From Gallionellaceae bacterium (GTDB taxonomy: Bacteria; Pseudomonadota; Gammaproteobacteria; Burkholderiales; Gallionellaceae), in assembly GCA_947445045.1 (NCBI GenBank), contig CANFCA010000065.1, positions 1 through 6,519 on the forward strand: a DNA stretch of 6,519 nucleotides, given 5' to 3'. The position numbers were made by a program, and so were the translations under genes. Positions 1 to 5,786 of this stretch are shown piece after piece. The notes under the pieces are model-generated. The model saw only the letters and a program-made list of their open reading frames with translations, ran no database searches and was not told the origin of the DNA. Position 1 is the stretch's first letter. Every line of letters starts with the position of its first letter.

Positions 1-86
1 ACTTTTTGATGAGACGTAAACATTAACGTTTCAAACCAGAATTCGGTTGAATGCGGATTACAGTTTACTCTTTGCTACTTACCCAT

Positions 87-114
87 GCTGACCCCTCACT
101 TACAAGGGATCAGC
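87..114 (-). terminator. Hairpin just past the end of the SUMF1-domain gene, possible terminator
   Basis: Read on the minus strand, GCTGATCCCT pairs with AGGGGTCAGC around an 8-nt loop, a 10-bp stem with one G-U wobble. On the plus strand the same position is an A-C mismatch, so the structure suits a minus-strand transcript. It starts 12 bases after the TAG stop of the 915-127 gene. No T-run follows, so it is not a textbook intrinsic terminator; it may end transcription weakly or protect the 3' end. The remaining 1-86 holds no gene or other structure that I can support. Confidence 0.35.
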
Positions 115-126
115 TTTACGCTCCAA

Positions 127-915
127 CTATTGTACTGCTCGTACAACGCGCAATCCGTTGATACTATCCCGACCACCTACATCGTCGAACTTGCGATGAG
201 AAGCCAGCAACACATCCGCACTATTATTCCAAGCACCGCCTCGACCTACACGCATGCCGCAGTTTCCACTATGCCAAGATGCACCATTTGTTGGTGCGCC
301 TTTATAGTTTGCACTTTGACAATCTTGCGTCCATTCCCAGGCATTGCCACTCATGTCATATAAACCCCAAGCGTTCGCTGCCAATTGCCCGACTGGATGG
401 GTTGCCATGTCACTGTTGTTTGAGAACCAGCCTAATTTATTGGGCTCATCACCGCCACAATATTTGTCATGCAAACCGCCTGCACGACATGCATACTCCC
501 ACTCTGCTTCAGTAGGCAAGCGTATTGCCGTATTAGTAGTAGCGCTCATTTTTTTACCAAAGTCAGTGGCATCATGCCAATTGATTCGTTCAACCGGATT
601 GTTTTCACCTTGGAAAAGGCTTTGATTTGAACCCACGATTTGCTGATATTGCTTCTGCGTGACTTCATAACGTCCTATCCAAAATCCCTTAAGACACACT
701 TTGTGTATAGGTTTTTCAAACGACTCGCCATCGCCGCCCATTTGGAAGCAACCTGCAGGTGCCCATACGAATTCCATTCCTGTCTTAGGCTCAGTCCATA
801 TTGTGCCAACACTAGGCTCTGAGGCCGCACCTTGTTTAAGTGTTGCCGCTTGTACGCCACCAATCATGCCTTGCAATCCGATTAGAAGTGCTACGAGTAA
901 ATGATATTTTTTCAT
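127..915 (-). CDS. Exported SUMF1/FGE-sulfatase-domain protein, apparently non-catalytic
   Basis: A 262-residue protein with a Sec-type signal peptide: MKKYHLL, a hydrophobic stretch to about residue 20, and a likely cut after VQAA (about 24). The rest is one formylglycine-generating-enzyme (FGE-sulfatase) domain, about 37-261. Family landmarks are the GCFQMGG start (55-61), FWIGRYEVTQKQY (78-90), RLPTEAEWEYACRAG (132-146), WGLYDMSGNAWEW (183-195), GRGGAW (224-229) and GLRVVR (254-259). True FGE carries two active-site cysteines shortly after the RGGS motif; here residues 224-262 contain none, so sulfatase activation is unlikely and a binding or structural role is more plausible. Six mature cysteines (56, 74, 143, 153, 199, 219) would suit periplasmic disulfides. 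The ATG has a good Shine-Dalgarno, AGGAG six bases upstream. It lies 254 bp past the exonuclease gene and so may be transcribed separately, though I could not find its promoter. Family assignment is firm; the role is unknown. Confidence 0.9.
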   Translation of the reverse strand: MKKYHLLVALLIGLQGMIGGVQAATLKQGAASEPSVGTIWTEPKTGMEFVWAPAGCFQMGGDGESFEKPIHKVCLKGFWIGRYEVTQKQYQQIVGSNQSLFQGENNPVERINWHDATDFGKKMSATTNTAIRLPTEAEWEYACRAGGLHDKYCGGDEPNKLGWFSNNSDMATHPVGQLAANAWGLYDMSGNAWEWTQDCQSANYKGAPTNGASWHSGNCGMRVGRGGAWNNSADVLLASHRKFDDVGGRDSINGLRVVRAVQ

Positions 916-934
916 GACTATCTCCTAGAAATAA

Positions 935-1000
935 TTTGAACACCTTATCTGTAATCTGCCACCTGATGACATCAGGTGGTTCACACAATAAAAGTTCAAA
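935..1000. repeat. Nested inverted repeats with a 21-bp palindrome upstream of the SUMF1-domain gene
   Basis: The core at 959-979 is a perfect inverted repeat: arms CCACCTGATG (959-968) and CATCAGGTGG (970-979) around a single central A. As RNA it would fold as an 8-bp stem with a 5-nt loop. Nearly concentric around it is a second pair, TTTGAAC (935-941) and GTTCAAA (994-1000). The core begins 44 bases before the ATG at 915, a reasonable place for an operator or a 5'-leader hairpin. No T-run follows on either strand, so it is not an intrinsic terminator. I recognise no specific regulator site. Confidence 0.55.
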
Positions 1001-1014
1001 CTTAAGGAATACTT

Positions 1015-1043
1015 AAATGTGCGCAATCTAAATGCGTACATTT
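1015..1043 (+). repeat. Hairpin in the 916-1169 gap
   Basis: AAATGTGCGCA (1015-1025) pairs with TGCGTACATTT (1033-1043) around a 7-nt loop: 11 positions, one of them a G-U wobble on the plus strand and an A-C mismatch on the minus strand. A further pair, AATACTT (1008-1014) and AAGTATT (1056-1062), extends the stem if a 12-nt bulge is allowed. Function unknown. Apart from this and the nested repeats, the 916-1169 gap shows nothing I can support. Confidence 0.4.
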
Positions 1044-1169
1044 AATATTTTCCTCAAGTATTGCGACGGCAGATAAGTGCGTTCCAGTGGCTATGAAAAA
1101 GCTAAGAGGCGAGACCGATTTCCGTTCAATGCAGCATGCACTTACTAAGATGTAAGCTGTTGATGTGGA

Positions 1170-1814
1170 TCAAGCAGGATCAAGGTTTAACGAATGTTCT
1201 TTTTTAATGATGGGCAGATCTTCAGGGCGCATATTTAACGTTTCGAAAACTTTTAGCGCTGCATAGGCATCGTTCGCGGCGTAGATCATTTGTTGCGGGG
1301 TAAGTTGATGTTGTGACCAATTGGAGGTGGTGACATGCCTCGCCTTAGCAAAGCGCTGCTTGAACACCTGCGCCACCGCTGCACGTACTCCCATTTCCTT
1401 GTGAAAGCCATCCATGCTGAATACTGTGTTGAGATCGACCACCGCATTGAAATGCACACCCAGTTTCGAGAGGATATGTTTACGATCTGACTTGAGACCA
1501 AAGCCCACTTTGATGAGTTGTTCCGATTGCAATAACTCGATCAAAAACAGATGCCCTTCCGAACGATGCAGTTGAAACAGAAATGCCTTGTCATGCAACG
1601 CAAACTGTACCACGTGTGGCCCTTCGCTGACATCGCCCACCACAAACGTCGGCTTGGATTCGGTATCAAAACCCACGATGCCCGCTGCCATGATTTCAGA
1701 AGTAGCCGAGGCAAATTCAACGGTAGTTGCCGGCACAAGGATGTGCTCTAGTGTGAGGCCGACGAAAGGCTCCAGCAACGCGATTTCAGTTTTGGTCGGC
1801 GCGATTTTATTCAT
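1170..1814 (-). CDS. DEDDy-type 3'-5' exonuclease domain protein
   Basis: A 214-residue protein of the RNase D/WRN-like DnaQ superfamily, which removes nucleotides from 3' ends using two metal ions. Exo I is GFDTES with D50 and E52; Exo II is KVGFGLKSD with D110, followed by VVDLNT (125-130); Exo III is YAANDAYAAL with Y178 and D182, the DEDDy arrangement. SNW (164-166) before LTPQQ is also typical of the WRN-like subgroup. There is no HRDC domain as in RNase D, so the protein is a stand-alone nuclease module; whether it acts on DNA or RNA cannot be told. The ATG lies 18 bases after the psd stop and in the same frame as that TGA, so no earlier start is possible. No Shine-Dalgarno is visible (the leader is T-rich), which suggests translation depends on ribosomes finishing psd. 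Confidence 0.88.
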   Translation of the reverse strand: MNKIAPTKTEIALLEPFVGLTLEHILVPATTVEFASATSEIMAAGIVGFDTESKPTFVVGDVSEGPHVVQFALHDKAFLFQLHRSEGHLFLIELLQSEQLIKVGFGLKSDRKHILSKLGVHFNAVVDLNTVFSMDGFHKEMGVRAAVAQVFKQRFAKARHVTTSNWSQHQLTPQQMIYAANDAYAALKVFETLNMRPEDLPIIKKEHSLNLDPA

Positions 1815-1832
1815 AAAATGAAAAAACGCAGA

Positions 1833-2681
1833 TCAAGCTGGCTTGCTACCCATTGCCTCACCCATGCGTATTGCCTTGGTGGGTTGCCAAGTTGGAGTGA
1901 AGCCCAGAGTGTCTTTCGGGAACAACATCACGACCGTGGAGCCGAGCAGGAAGCGACCCATCTCCTGACCCCTTTGCAACGAAATTTCCTGACCGTCGTA
2001 GTGCCACTCGCGTACCGCGCACGAACGTGGCAGATTGACGATGCCATGCCACACCGTGGCCATGCTGCCGACTATCGTTGCACCGACCAACGTCAATACG
2101 AATTGCCCGAATTCGCTATCGAATACGCACACTACACGCTCGTTGCGCGCGAACAAACCCGGCACGCCGCGCGCGGTAGTCGGGTTCACCGAGAATAATT
2201 CCCCCGGCACATAAATCATGCGACGCAAACGTCCCGCGCACGGCATGTGGATGCGATGGTAATCCTTGGGGCTGAGATATAGCGTGGCAAAACTGCCGTC
2301 GGAAAATTGCGACGCTAAATTTTCATCCCCACCTACTAGCGCAGTTGTGATGTAGCTGTGACCTTTGGCCTGAAAAATACTATCGCGCTCAATTGCGCCG
2401 AACTGGCTGATTGCCCCATCCACTGGGCAGATGAAATCGGAATTCGCCATCGGACGCGCGCCTTCGCGCAAGGGCCGTGTAAAAAATTCATTGAAACTCG
2501 CATAGCTCTCGATGTCAGGATTTTCCGCCTCCTGCATGTTCACCCCGTAACGCGCCACAAAGCGGCGTATTACCGCCGTGGTCAGCCCACCCAATCGGGC
2601 GCTGGCGAATTTTCCGGCAAACACGGTCAACAACTGCTTGGGCATCAGGTATTGCGGTAATACTGCTAAACGATCAGACAC
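1833..2681 (-). CDS. psd: Phosphatidylserine decarboxylase proenzyme
   Basis: A 282-residue pyruvoyl enzyme that converts phosphatidylserine to phosphatidylethanolamine at the inner membrane, the last step of the main bacterial PE route. The self-cleavage motif LGST is at 246-249: cutting between G247 and S248 gives a large beta chain (1-247) and a small alpha chain (248-282) whose S248 becomes the pyruvoyl group. The charge-relay residues expected from E. coli Psd are present, D88 in PVDGAISQ and H142/H145 in YHRIHMP. FNEFFTRPLR (63-72), LFARNERV (176-183) and VGATIVGS (199-206) are further signatures. Length matches the short E. coli-type family rather than the archaeal-type form. The start is GTG with only a weak GGA about 7 bases upstream; it is supported because the N-terminus (QYLMPKQLLT) aligns residue for residue with E. 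coli. It probably heads a two-gene transcript with the exonuclease. Confidence 0.96.
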   Translation of the reverse strand: MSDRLAVLPQYLMPKQLLTVFAGKFASARLGGLTTAVIRRFVARYGVNMQEAENPDIESYASFNEFFTRPLREGARPMANSDFICPVDGAISQFGAIERDSIFQAKGHSYITTALVGGDENLASQFSDGSFATLYLSPKDYHRIHMPCAGRLRRMIYVPGELFSVNPTTARGVPGLFARNERVVCVFDSEFGQFVLTLVGATIVGSMATVWHGIVNLPRSCAVREWHYDGQEISLQRGQEMGRFLLGSTVVMLFPKDTLGFTPTWQPTKAIRMGEAMGSKPA

Positions 2682-2710
2682 AATGAATTCCAGTGATTTT
2701 GAAAGCGCGG

Positions 2711-2716
2711 ATTATA
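2711..2716 (-). promoter_or_regulatory. -10 element of the likely psd promoter
   Basis: The minus strand reads TATAAT here, a perfect sigma-70 -10 box, 29 bases upstream of the psd GTG, which would give a leader of roughly 20-25 bases. No convincing -35 is seen at 15-19 bases spacing and there is no TG extension, so the promoter may be weak or activator-dependent. It lies between the REP pair and psd, which supports separate transcription of psd and the exonuclease gene. Confidence 0.5.
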
Positions 2717-2798
2717 GCGGGGTATGGAAAAAGAAATAGAAGAGCAACGCGGAGGGTGTTGTGCTGCGATTACTCCAGTTTCTCAGGTTGAATAAATT

Positions 2799-2825
2799 GT
2801 CATTCCCACAAAAGTGGGAATCCAG
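2799..2825 (+). repeat. REP-like palindromic repeat, left copy
   Basis: A 27-bp unit holding ATTCCCAC and GTGGGAAT (8-bp perfect stem, 4-nt loop), flanked by GTC and CCAG. It fits the ATTCCC-N8-GGGAAT form of the Neisseria dRS3 element and similar proteobacterial repeats. It is inverted relative to the copy at 2839-2866. The stop codon of the RlmN-like gene (TGA, 2800-2802 on the minus strand) lies inside it. The hairpin could also end or protect the upstream transcript, though no T-run follows directly. Confidence 0.8.
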
Positions 2826-3930
2826 CTTGTTCAATTAACTGGACTCCCGCTTTCGCGGGAGTGACGGATTCGGGCTTACTTCGAGTCCGCGTCGCTTTCA
2901 CCGCCCGCGCACGTAACTGCCCGCATGCCCCTTCAATTTCCTGCCCTGCCGAGTCGCGAACTTTGGCAAGGATGCCATGCTGTTTAAGCGTGCTCACCAT
3001 GCATGCAATTCCTTCAGCAGATGGGCGACGATAGGCTAGGCCGTCCACTGCGTTGAAGGGAATGAAATTCATCACGGCGTATTTTCCCGCAAGTAAGCGG
3101 GCTATACCTTCCACCTCGTCATCGCTGTCATTTACTCCTTCAAGCAATGTCCATTGATATTGAATTGGGTAACCCGTGGCGCGCGCATAGTTTTCGCCGC
3201 GATTTACTAATTCATCAATTGCAATTTGGGGTGCGCGGGGCAGCAGCATAGTACGCAGTGTCGCATCTGTGCTATGCAATGAAAGCGCGAGTGCTGGCTT
3301 AACTTTTTCGATTGATAACCGCTCAAACACGCGCAAATCCCCCACTGTAGAAAGCACTAAATTCTTATGCCCGATGTTGCCCTGTGTGCCCAGCAAATCA
3401 ATCGCTTCAAGCACGTTATCAAGATTGTGTGCGGGCTCGCCCATGCCCATAAATACCACCTTACTCACCGCGCGGCGTTTACGTGCGAGCACAACTTGCG
3501 CGACGATCTCGGCGCTACCAAGCTGGCGTTGCAAACCGGCGCGGCCACTCATGCAGAATACACACCCCACTGCACACCCCACTTGCGTCGAAACACACAA
3601 GCCGCCACGCGGCAGCAGCACGCTCTCCACCATCTGACCGTCATGCAACTCCACCAACAGCCGTGCCACCCCTTCATCATCAGCGGGATACTCACCGTGT
3701 AATCGCGCCAGACCATTCAACTCCGCTTCGATGGCGGGTAACGCATTGCGCATCGCCAGCGGAAAAAATTCATCGGCAGCACTGTGCGCTCTATCGTATG
3801 AGCCAACCTGACTCCAGCCGCGCAACAGCCTATCTTCGTGGCAAGGCTTAGCGCCCAAATCACGCAGACGTTGGCGCAGCTGGGTAACGCGTGTCAGCAA
3901 AGCTGATTGAAGCGTTGTAGCATCCATCAT
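2800..3930 (-). CDS. RlmN/Cfr-family radical SAM RNA methyltransferase, divergent paralog
   Basis: A 376-residue cytoplasmic enzyme of the family that puts a methyl group on C2 (RlmN) or C8 (Cfr) of an rRNA adenine by a ping-pong radical SAM mechanism. The 4Fe-4S motif is CAVGCVFC (C119, C123, C126). The two mechanistic cysteines are also there, C112 in LCVSTQVGC and C336 in EGACGQL, matching E. coli RlmN C118 and C355. MGMGEP (161-166), LVLSTVGDL (191-199), LALSLHS (214-220) and NFIPFNAV (288-295) are family signatures. It is not the usual RlmN: after the cluster it reads MSGRAGLQRQL, not STAQQGFNRNL, and the N-terminal part is poorly conserved, so the target adenine is uncertain. Its ATG overlaps the stop of the upstream gene (ATGA), implying translational coupling. 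Residues 356-376 and the stop come from the two REP-like repeats; the native C-terminus was probably near 355. Confidence 0.9.
   Translation of the reverse strand: MMDATTLQSALLTRVTQLRQRLRDLGAKPCHEDRLLRGWSQVGSYDRAHSAADEFFPLAMRNALPAIEAELNGLARLHGEYPADDEGVARLLVELHDGQMVESVLLPRGGLCVSTQVGCAVGCVFCMSGRAGLQRQLGSAEIVAQVVLARKRRAVSKVVFMGMGEPAHNLDNVLEAIDLLGTQGNIGHKNLVLSTVGDLRVFERLSIEKVKPALALSLHSTDATLRTMLLPRAPQIAIDELVNRGENYARATGYPIQYQWTLLEGVNDSDDEVEGIARLLAGKYAVMNFIPFNAVDGLAYRRPSAEGIACMVSTLKQHGILAKVRDSAGQEIEGACGQLRARAVKATRTRSKPESVTPAKAGVQLIEQAGFPLLWE
2839..2866 (-). repeat. REP-like palindromic repeat, right copy (inverted)
   Basis: On the minus strand this 28-bp unit carries ACTCCCGC, a GAAA loop and GCGGGAGT, an 8-bp stem with a GNRA tetraloop, then CCAG. 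It is 22/27 identical to the reverse complement of the copy at 2799-2825 and separated from it by 13 bases. It lies inside the RlmN-like reading frame and encodes VTPAKAGVQ (residues 356-364), a peptide typical of this repeat class read in this frame. Confidence 0.8.
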
Positions 3931-4667
3931 GCTTCGCCCTTGGGCAGCGCCCGAATCAGCCTATTGGCTTTCGCCTGAAAATTTAATGCATGCGATTGAG
4001 TTAACATATTTGCGTGGTAACGAATGCTGGCAGCAGAAGGTGGGAACGCGCCATTTTTTACAGCGAGTACGATGTGATTCAAATCATCTCCTGCATCCAT
4101 AATTATCTTGTTCCCGTCAAAACTATTATTGAGACGCGACAGGTATTCATCGTAGCGCGGATAACCTTTCCAGATATTGACGACAAGAATGCCGTTGTCC
4201 GCCAACGCGGTATAACAATCATCGTAAAAAGCTTGGCTGCATAATTGCGCTGGCAAACCATCCGCATCAAATCCATCCACAATCAGCACATCGGGGCGAC
4301 TATCAGTTTCCGCCACCCACAATGCGCCATCACCCAGCAATACGCTAAAGCGCGCATCATCTTTAGGTATAGCAAATTCATTTCGCAGCGCAATCACATC
4401 GGCACTAATCTCAACTGCGGTAACTTGGGCATCCGGCAAATAGCGGTAACAATACTTCGCCACCGAACCGCCACCCAGCCCAATCATCGCGACATGCTTG
4501 GGCGTGGGCACCAGCAATAAAAAACTCATCATCACGCGGGTATAGGGAATCACCAACTCATCTGTGTCATCAATGCTCATCTCGCTTTGTATTGACCACT
4601 CATCAAACTGCAACGAGAGAATGCCGTTAAGCTCCGACAAATAGGGCTTGGTGGGTTTAATCAACAT
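3927..4667 (-). CDS. Spermidine-synthase-like protein (short PABS fold)
   Basis: A 246-residue protein with the Rossmann core of polyamine aminopropyltransferases. The nucleoside-binding loop is MIGLGGGSVAKY (61-72), with the ribose-binding acid at E86 in TAVEIS, LLGDGALWV (110-118) for the adenine side, and DVLIVDGFDADGLP (126-139), where D131 and D134 match catalytic D158/D161 of E. coli SpeE. The loop lacks the aspartate of the classical GGGDG, and the N-terminal part before it is about 20 residues shorter than in SpeE, so true spermidine synthesis is doubtful; another SAM or decarboxylated-SAM reaction, or a methyltransferase role, is possible. It begins 28 bases after the cysteine synthase stop with a GAGGG about 11 bases before the ATG, and overlaps the next gene by ATGA. 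Fold assignment is solid, function is not. Confidence 0.82.
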   Translation of the reverse strand: MLIKPTKPYLSELNGILSLQFDEWSIQSEMSIDDTDELVIPYTRVMMSFLLLVPTPKHVAMIGLGGGSVAKYCYRYLPDAQVTAVEISADVIALRNEFAIPKDDARFSVLLGDGALWVAETDSRPDVLIVDGFDADGLPAQLCSQAFYDDCYTALADNGILVVNIWKGYPRYDEYLSRLNNSFDGNKIIMDAGDDLNHIVLAVKNGAFPPSAASIRYHANMLTQSHALNFQAKANRLIRALPKGEA

Positions 4668-4695
4668 GCGGGGTTAATCCCTCTGAGGAGACTTT

Positions 4696-5580
4696 TCACA
4701 GCCAGTAGTCGGTGATGTATTTCTCACCTTTGTCGCAAAAGAACGTGACGACATTTTCTAACTTGTACCGCTCACGCAATTCTCTTGCCGCAATCAGGTG
4801 CGCACCTGATGATGGACCCACAAAAATGCCATGCTCACGCGCCAGTCGGCGCATCTCCGTTATGGCATCAACAGACTCGACCGTCACGATCTCATCCAGC
4901 TCGTCGCGATGGCGTTGAACAATGCCAGGCACAAACCCATCGGCGATTCCCTCAATCAAATGCTTTGCGATCTCACCGCAGAGTATCGTGCAGGACTCGC
5001 TCGGCTCAAGTGCGGCCACCCTGCAGGCCGGATTCACCGCTTTGAACGCCTGCCCAACACCGACGATAGTCCCACCCGTACCCACACCGCCGACTACCGC
5101 ATCAGGCAATACCCCAGCAGGCAATTGCGCCAGAATCTCCTGCCCCAACCACTCTCGGTTTTCATCCACGTTCCACTCGTTGTCGAATTGTTGCGGCGCA
5201 AAATAACCGGGCAACTTGCCTAGCCTGCGCACTTCGGCCAGCGCATCGGTCACATGAAAATCCCCAATGATGCGTACCTCCGCACCATAAGCCCGCGAGA
5301 TCGCAGTGCGCTCGCGGCTCAGGCCATTAGGCATCAACACCAACATCTTGTAACCCTTAACGGCGGCGACCATACTCATCGCGTTACCGGTATTGCCACT
5401 GCTCGCCTCCACGATGGTGTCACCCGCCTTCAGCAGCCCCTCGCGTTCAGCGCGTTCAACCATATATTTCGCAATGCGCGCTTTGATCGATCCAGATGGA
5501 TTTAGGAACTCCAGCTTGACCCATATTCCATCCACCTGAATCAGTGGAGTTGAGCCGATAGCGTCCAGTATAGTTTGCAT
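4696..5580 (-). CDS. cysM: Cysteine synthase family protein (O-acetylserine sulfhydrylase, CysM-like)
   Basis: A 294-residue fold-type II PLP enzyme expected to make L-cysteine from O-acetylserine and sulfide or thiosulfate. The PLP lysine is K33 in NPSGSIKAR; the substrate loop is EASSGNTGN (58-66), the phosphate-binding glycine loop VGTGGT (166-171), the GIADGF segment 211-216, and PSSGAH (256-261) contacts the pyridine ring. Length is close to CysM (about 300) and shorter than CysK. Two deviations: SIKAR replaces the usual S-x-K-D-R, and QQFDNEWNVDENREWLGQEI (130-149) replaces the usual H-x-x-TTGPEI pattern, so the exact sulfur donor or acceptor is uncertain. A longer frame opens at 5670, but its extra 30 residues cover the promoter; the ATG at 5580 has AAGGGAG six bases upstream and starts directly at the conserved ILDAIGSTPL. 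First gene of the minus-strand cluster. The symbol is a best guess. Confidence 0.88.
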   Translation of the reverse strand: MQTILDAIGSTPLIQVDGIWVKLEFLNPSGSIKARIAKYMVERAEREGLLKAGDTIVEASSGNTGNAMSMVAAVKGYKMLVLMPNGLSRERTAISRAYGAEVRIIGDFHVTDALAEVRRLGKLPGYFAPQQFDNEWNVDENREWLGQEILAQLPAGVLPDAVVGGVGTGGTIVGVGQAFKAVNPACRVAALEPSESCTILCGEIAKHLIEGIADGFVPGIVQRHRDELDEIVTVESVDAITEMRRLAREHGIFVGPSSGAHLIAARELRERYKLENVVTFFCDKGEKYITDYWL

Positions 5581-5586
5581 GACTGA

Positions 5587-5593
5587 CTCCCTT
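5587..5593 (-). promoter_or_regulatory. Ribosome binding site that fixes the cysteine synthase start
   Basis: The minus strand reads AAGGGAG, then six bases (TCAGTC), then ATG at 5580. This is a strong Shine-Dalgarno at normal spacing and favours the 294-residue product over the 324-residue upstream extension. Confidence 0.75.
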
Positions 5594-5611
5594 CGCCAAA
5601 TGTGAACGGGC

Positions 5612-5639
5612 ATTATAGGTGAACAAAAATAGGTGTCGA
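5612..5639 (-). promoter_or_regulatory. Sigma-70-type promoter of the cysteine synthase cluster
   Basis: On the minus strand TCGACA (5639-5634, 5 of 6 to consensus) is followed after 16 bases by a perfect TATAAT (5617-5612). Transcription would begin near 5605, leaving a leader of about 25 bases to the ATG at 5580. Just upstream of the -35, 5659-5668 is a perfect 10-bp palindrome (GCAAGCTTGC) and TGCC/GGCA arms lie at 5647-5661; either could bind a regulator, but neither is distinctive enough to call. Confidence 0.7.
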
Positions 5640-5725
5640 ACGATACTGCCAATAACCGGCAAGCTTGCACTAAAGATTTTAAAACACTGGTACTTTTTCT
5701 ATCGCTTTACTTTTATTACGCCAAG

Positions 5726-5755
5726 TTGGGGCGAGTCCTCGCTTTGGTTTAGAAT
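5726..5755 (+). promoter_or_regulatory. Candidate promoter of ilvD with a small inverted repeat in the spacer
   Basis: TTGGGG (5726-5731), an 18-base spacer and TAGAAT (5750-5755) form a moderate sigma-70 match about 31 bases ahead of the ilvD ATG. GCGAG and CTCGC (5731-5742) make a 5-bp-arm inverted repeat between the two boxes, where a bound protein could block RNA polymerase. A CAGGA at 5773-5777, nine bases before the ATG, is the likely ribosome site. No leader peptide or attenuator fits in this short leader. Confidence 0.4.
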
Positions 5756-5786
5756 TACCACCTATTCAATTTCAGGATTTATAGCC

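Noticed and set aside
961..977. ACCTG...CAGGT read as a LuxR-type lux box
   Set aside because: The half-sites are 7 bases apart rather than the usual 10, and no luxI/luxR-like gene is in the window.
1093..1155. 20-codon plus-strand frame starting MKKLRGETDF in the 916-1169 gap
   Set aside because: It has no Shine-Dalgarno, no visible promoter and no family resemblance, so a frame this short is expected by chance.
1168..1184. Direct repeat GATCAAG at the exonuclease 3' end, resembling the 3' end of psd (both end in Pro-Ala-stop)
   Set aside because: Only 7 bases; the resemblance is best explained by chance.
1833..2681. ATG at codon 13 as the psd start instead of GTG
   Set aside because: It would remove residues that align with the N-terminus of E. 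coli Psd without a gap; the GTG start gives the matching length.
2799..2866. CRISPR array or insertion-sequence ends
   Set aside because: There are only two units, in inverted orientation, with a 13-base spacer and no transposase; a REP-like pair explains them better.
3269..3851. Three overlapping plus-strand open frames of 111-122 codons
   Set aside because: All are antisense to the conserved radical SAM core of the RlmN-like gene and have low-complexity Thr/His/Pro/Arg-rich translations.
5581..5670. Upstream extension of the cysteine synthase frame to an ATG at 5670 (30 more residues)
   Set aside because: The extension covers the TCGACA-N16-TATAAT promoter, has no ribosome site, and the family motif begins right at the ATG at 5580, which has AAGGGAG at ideal spacing.
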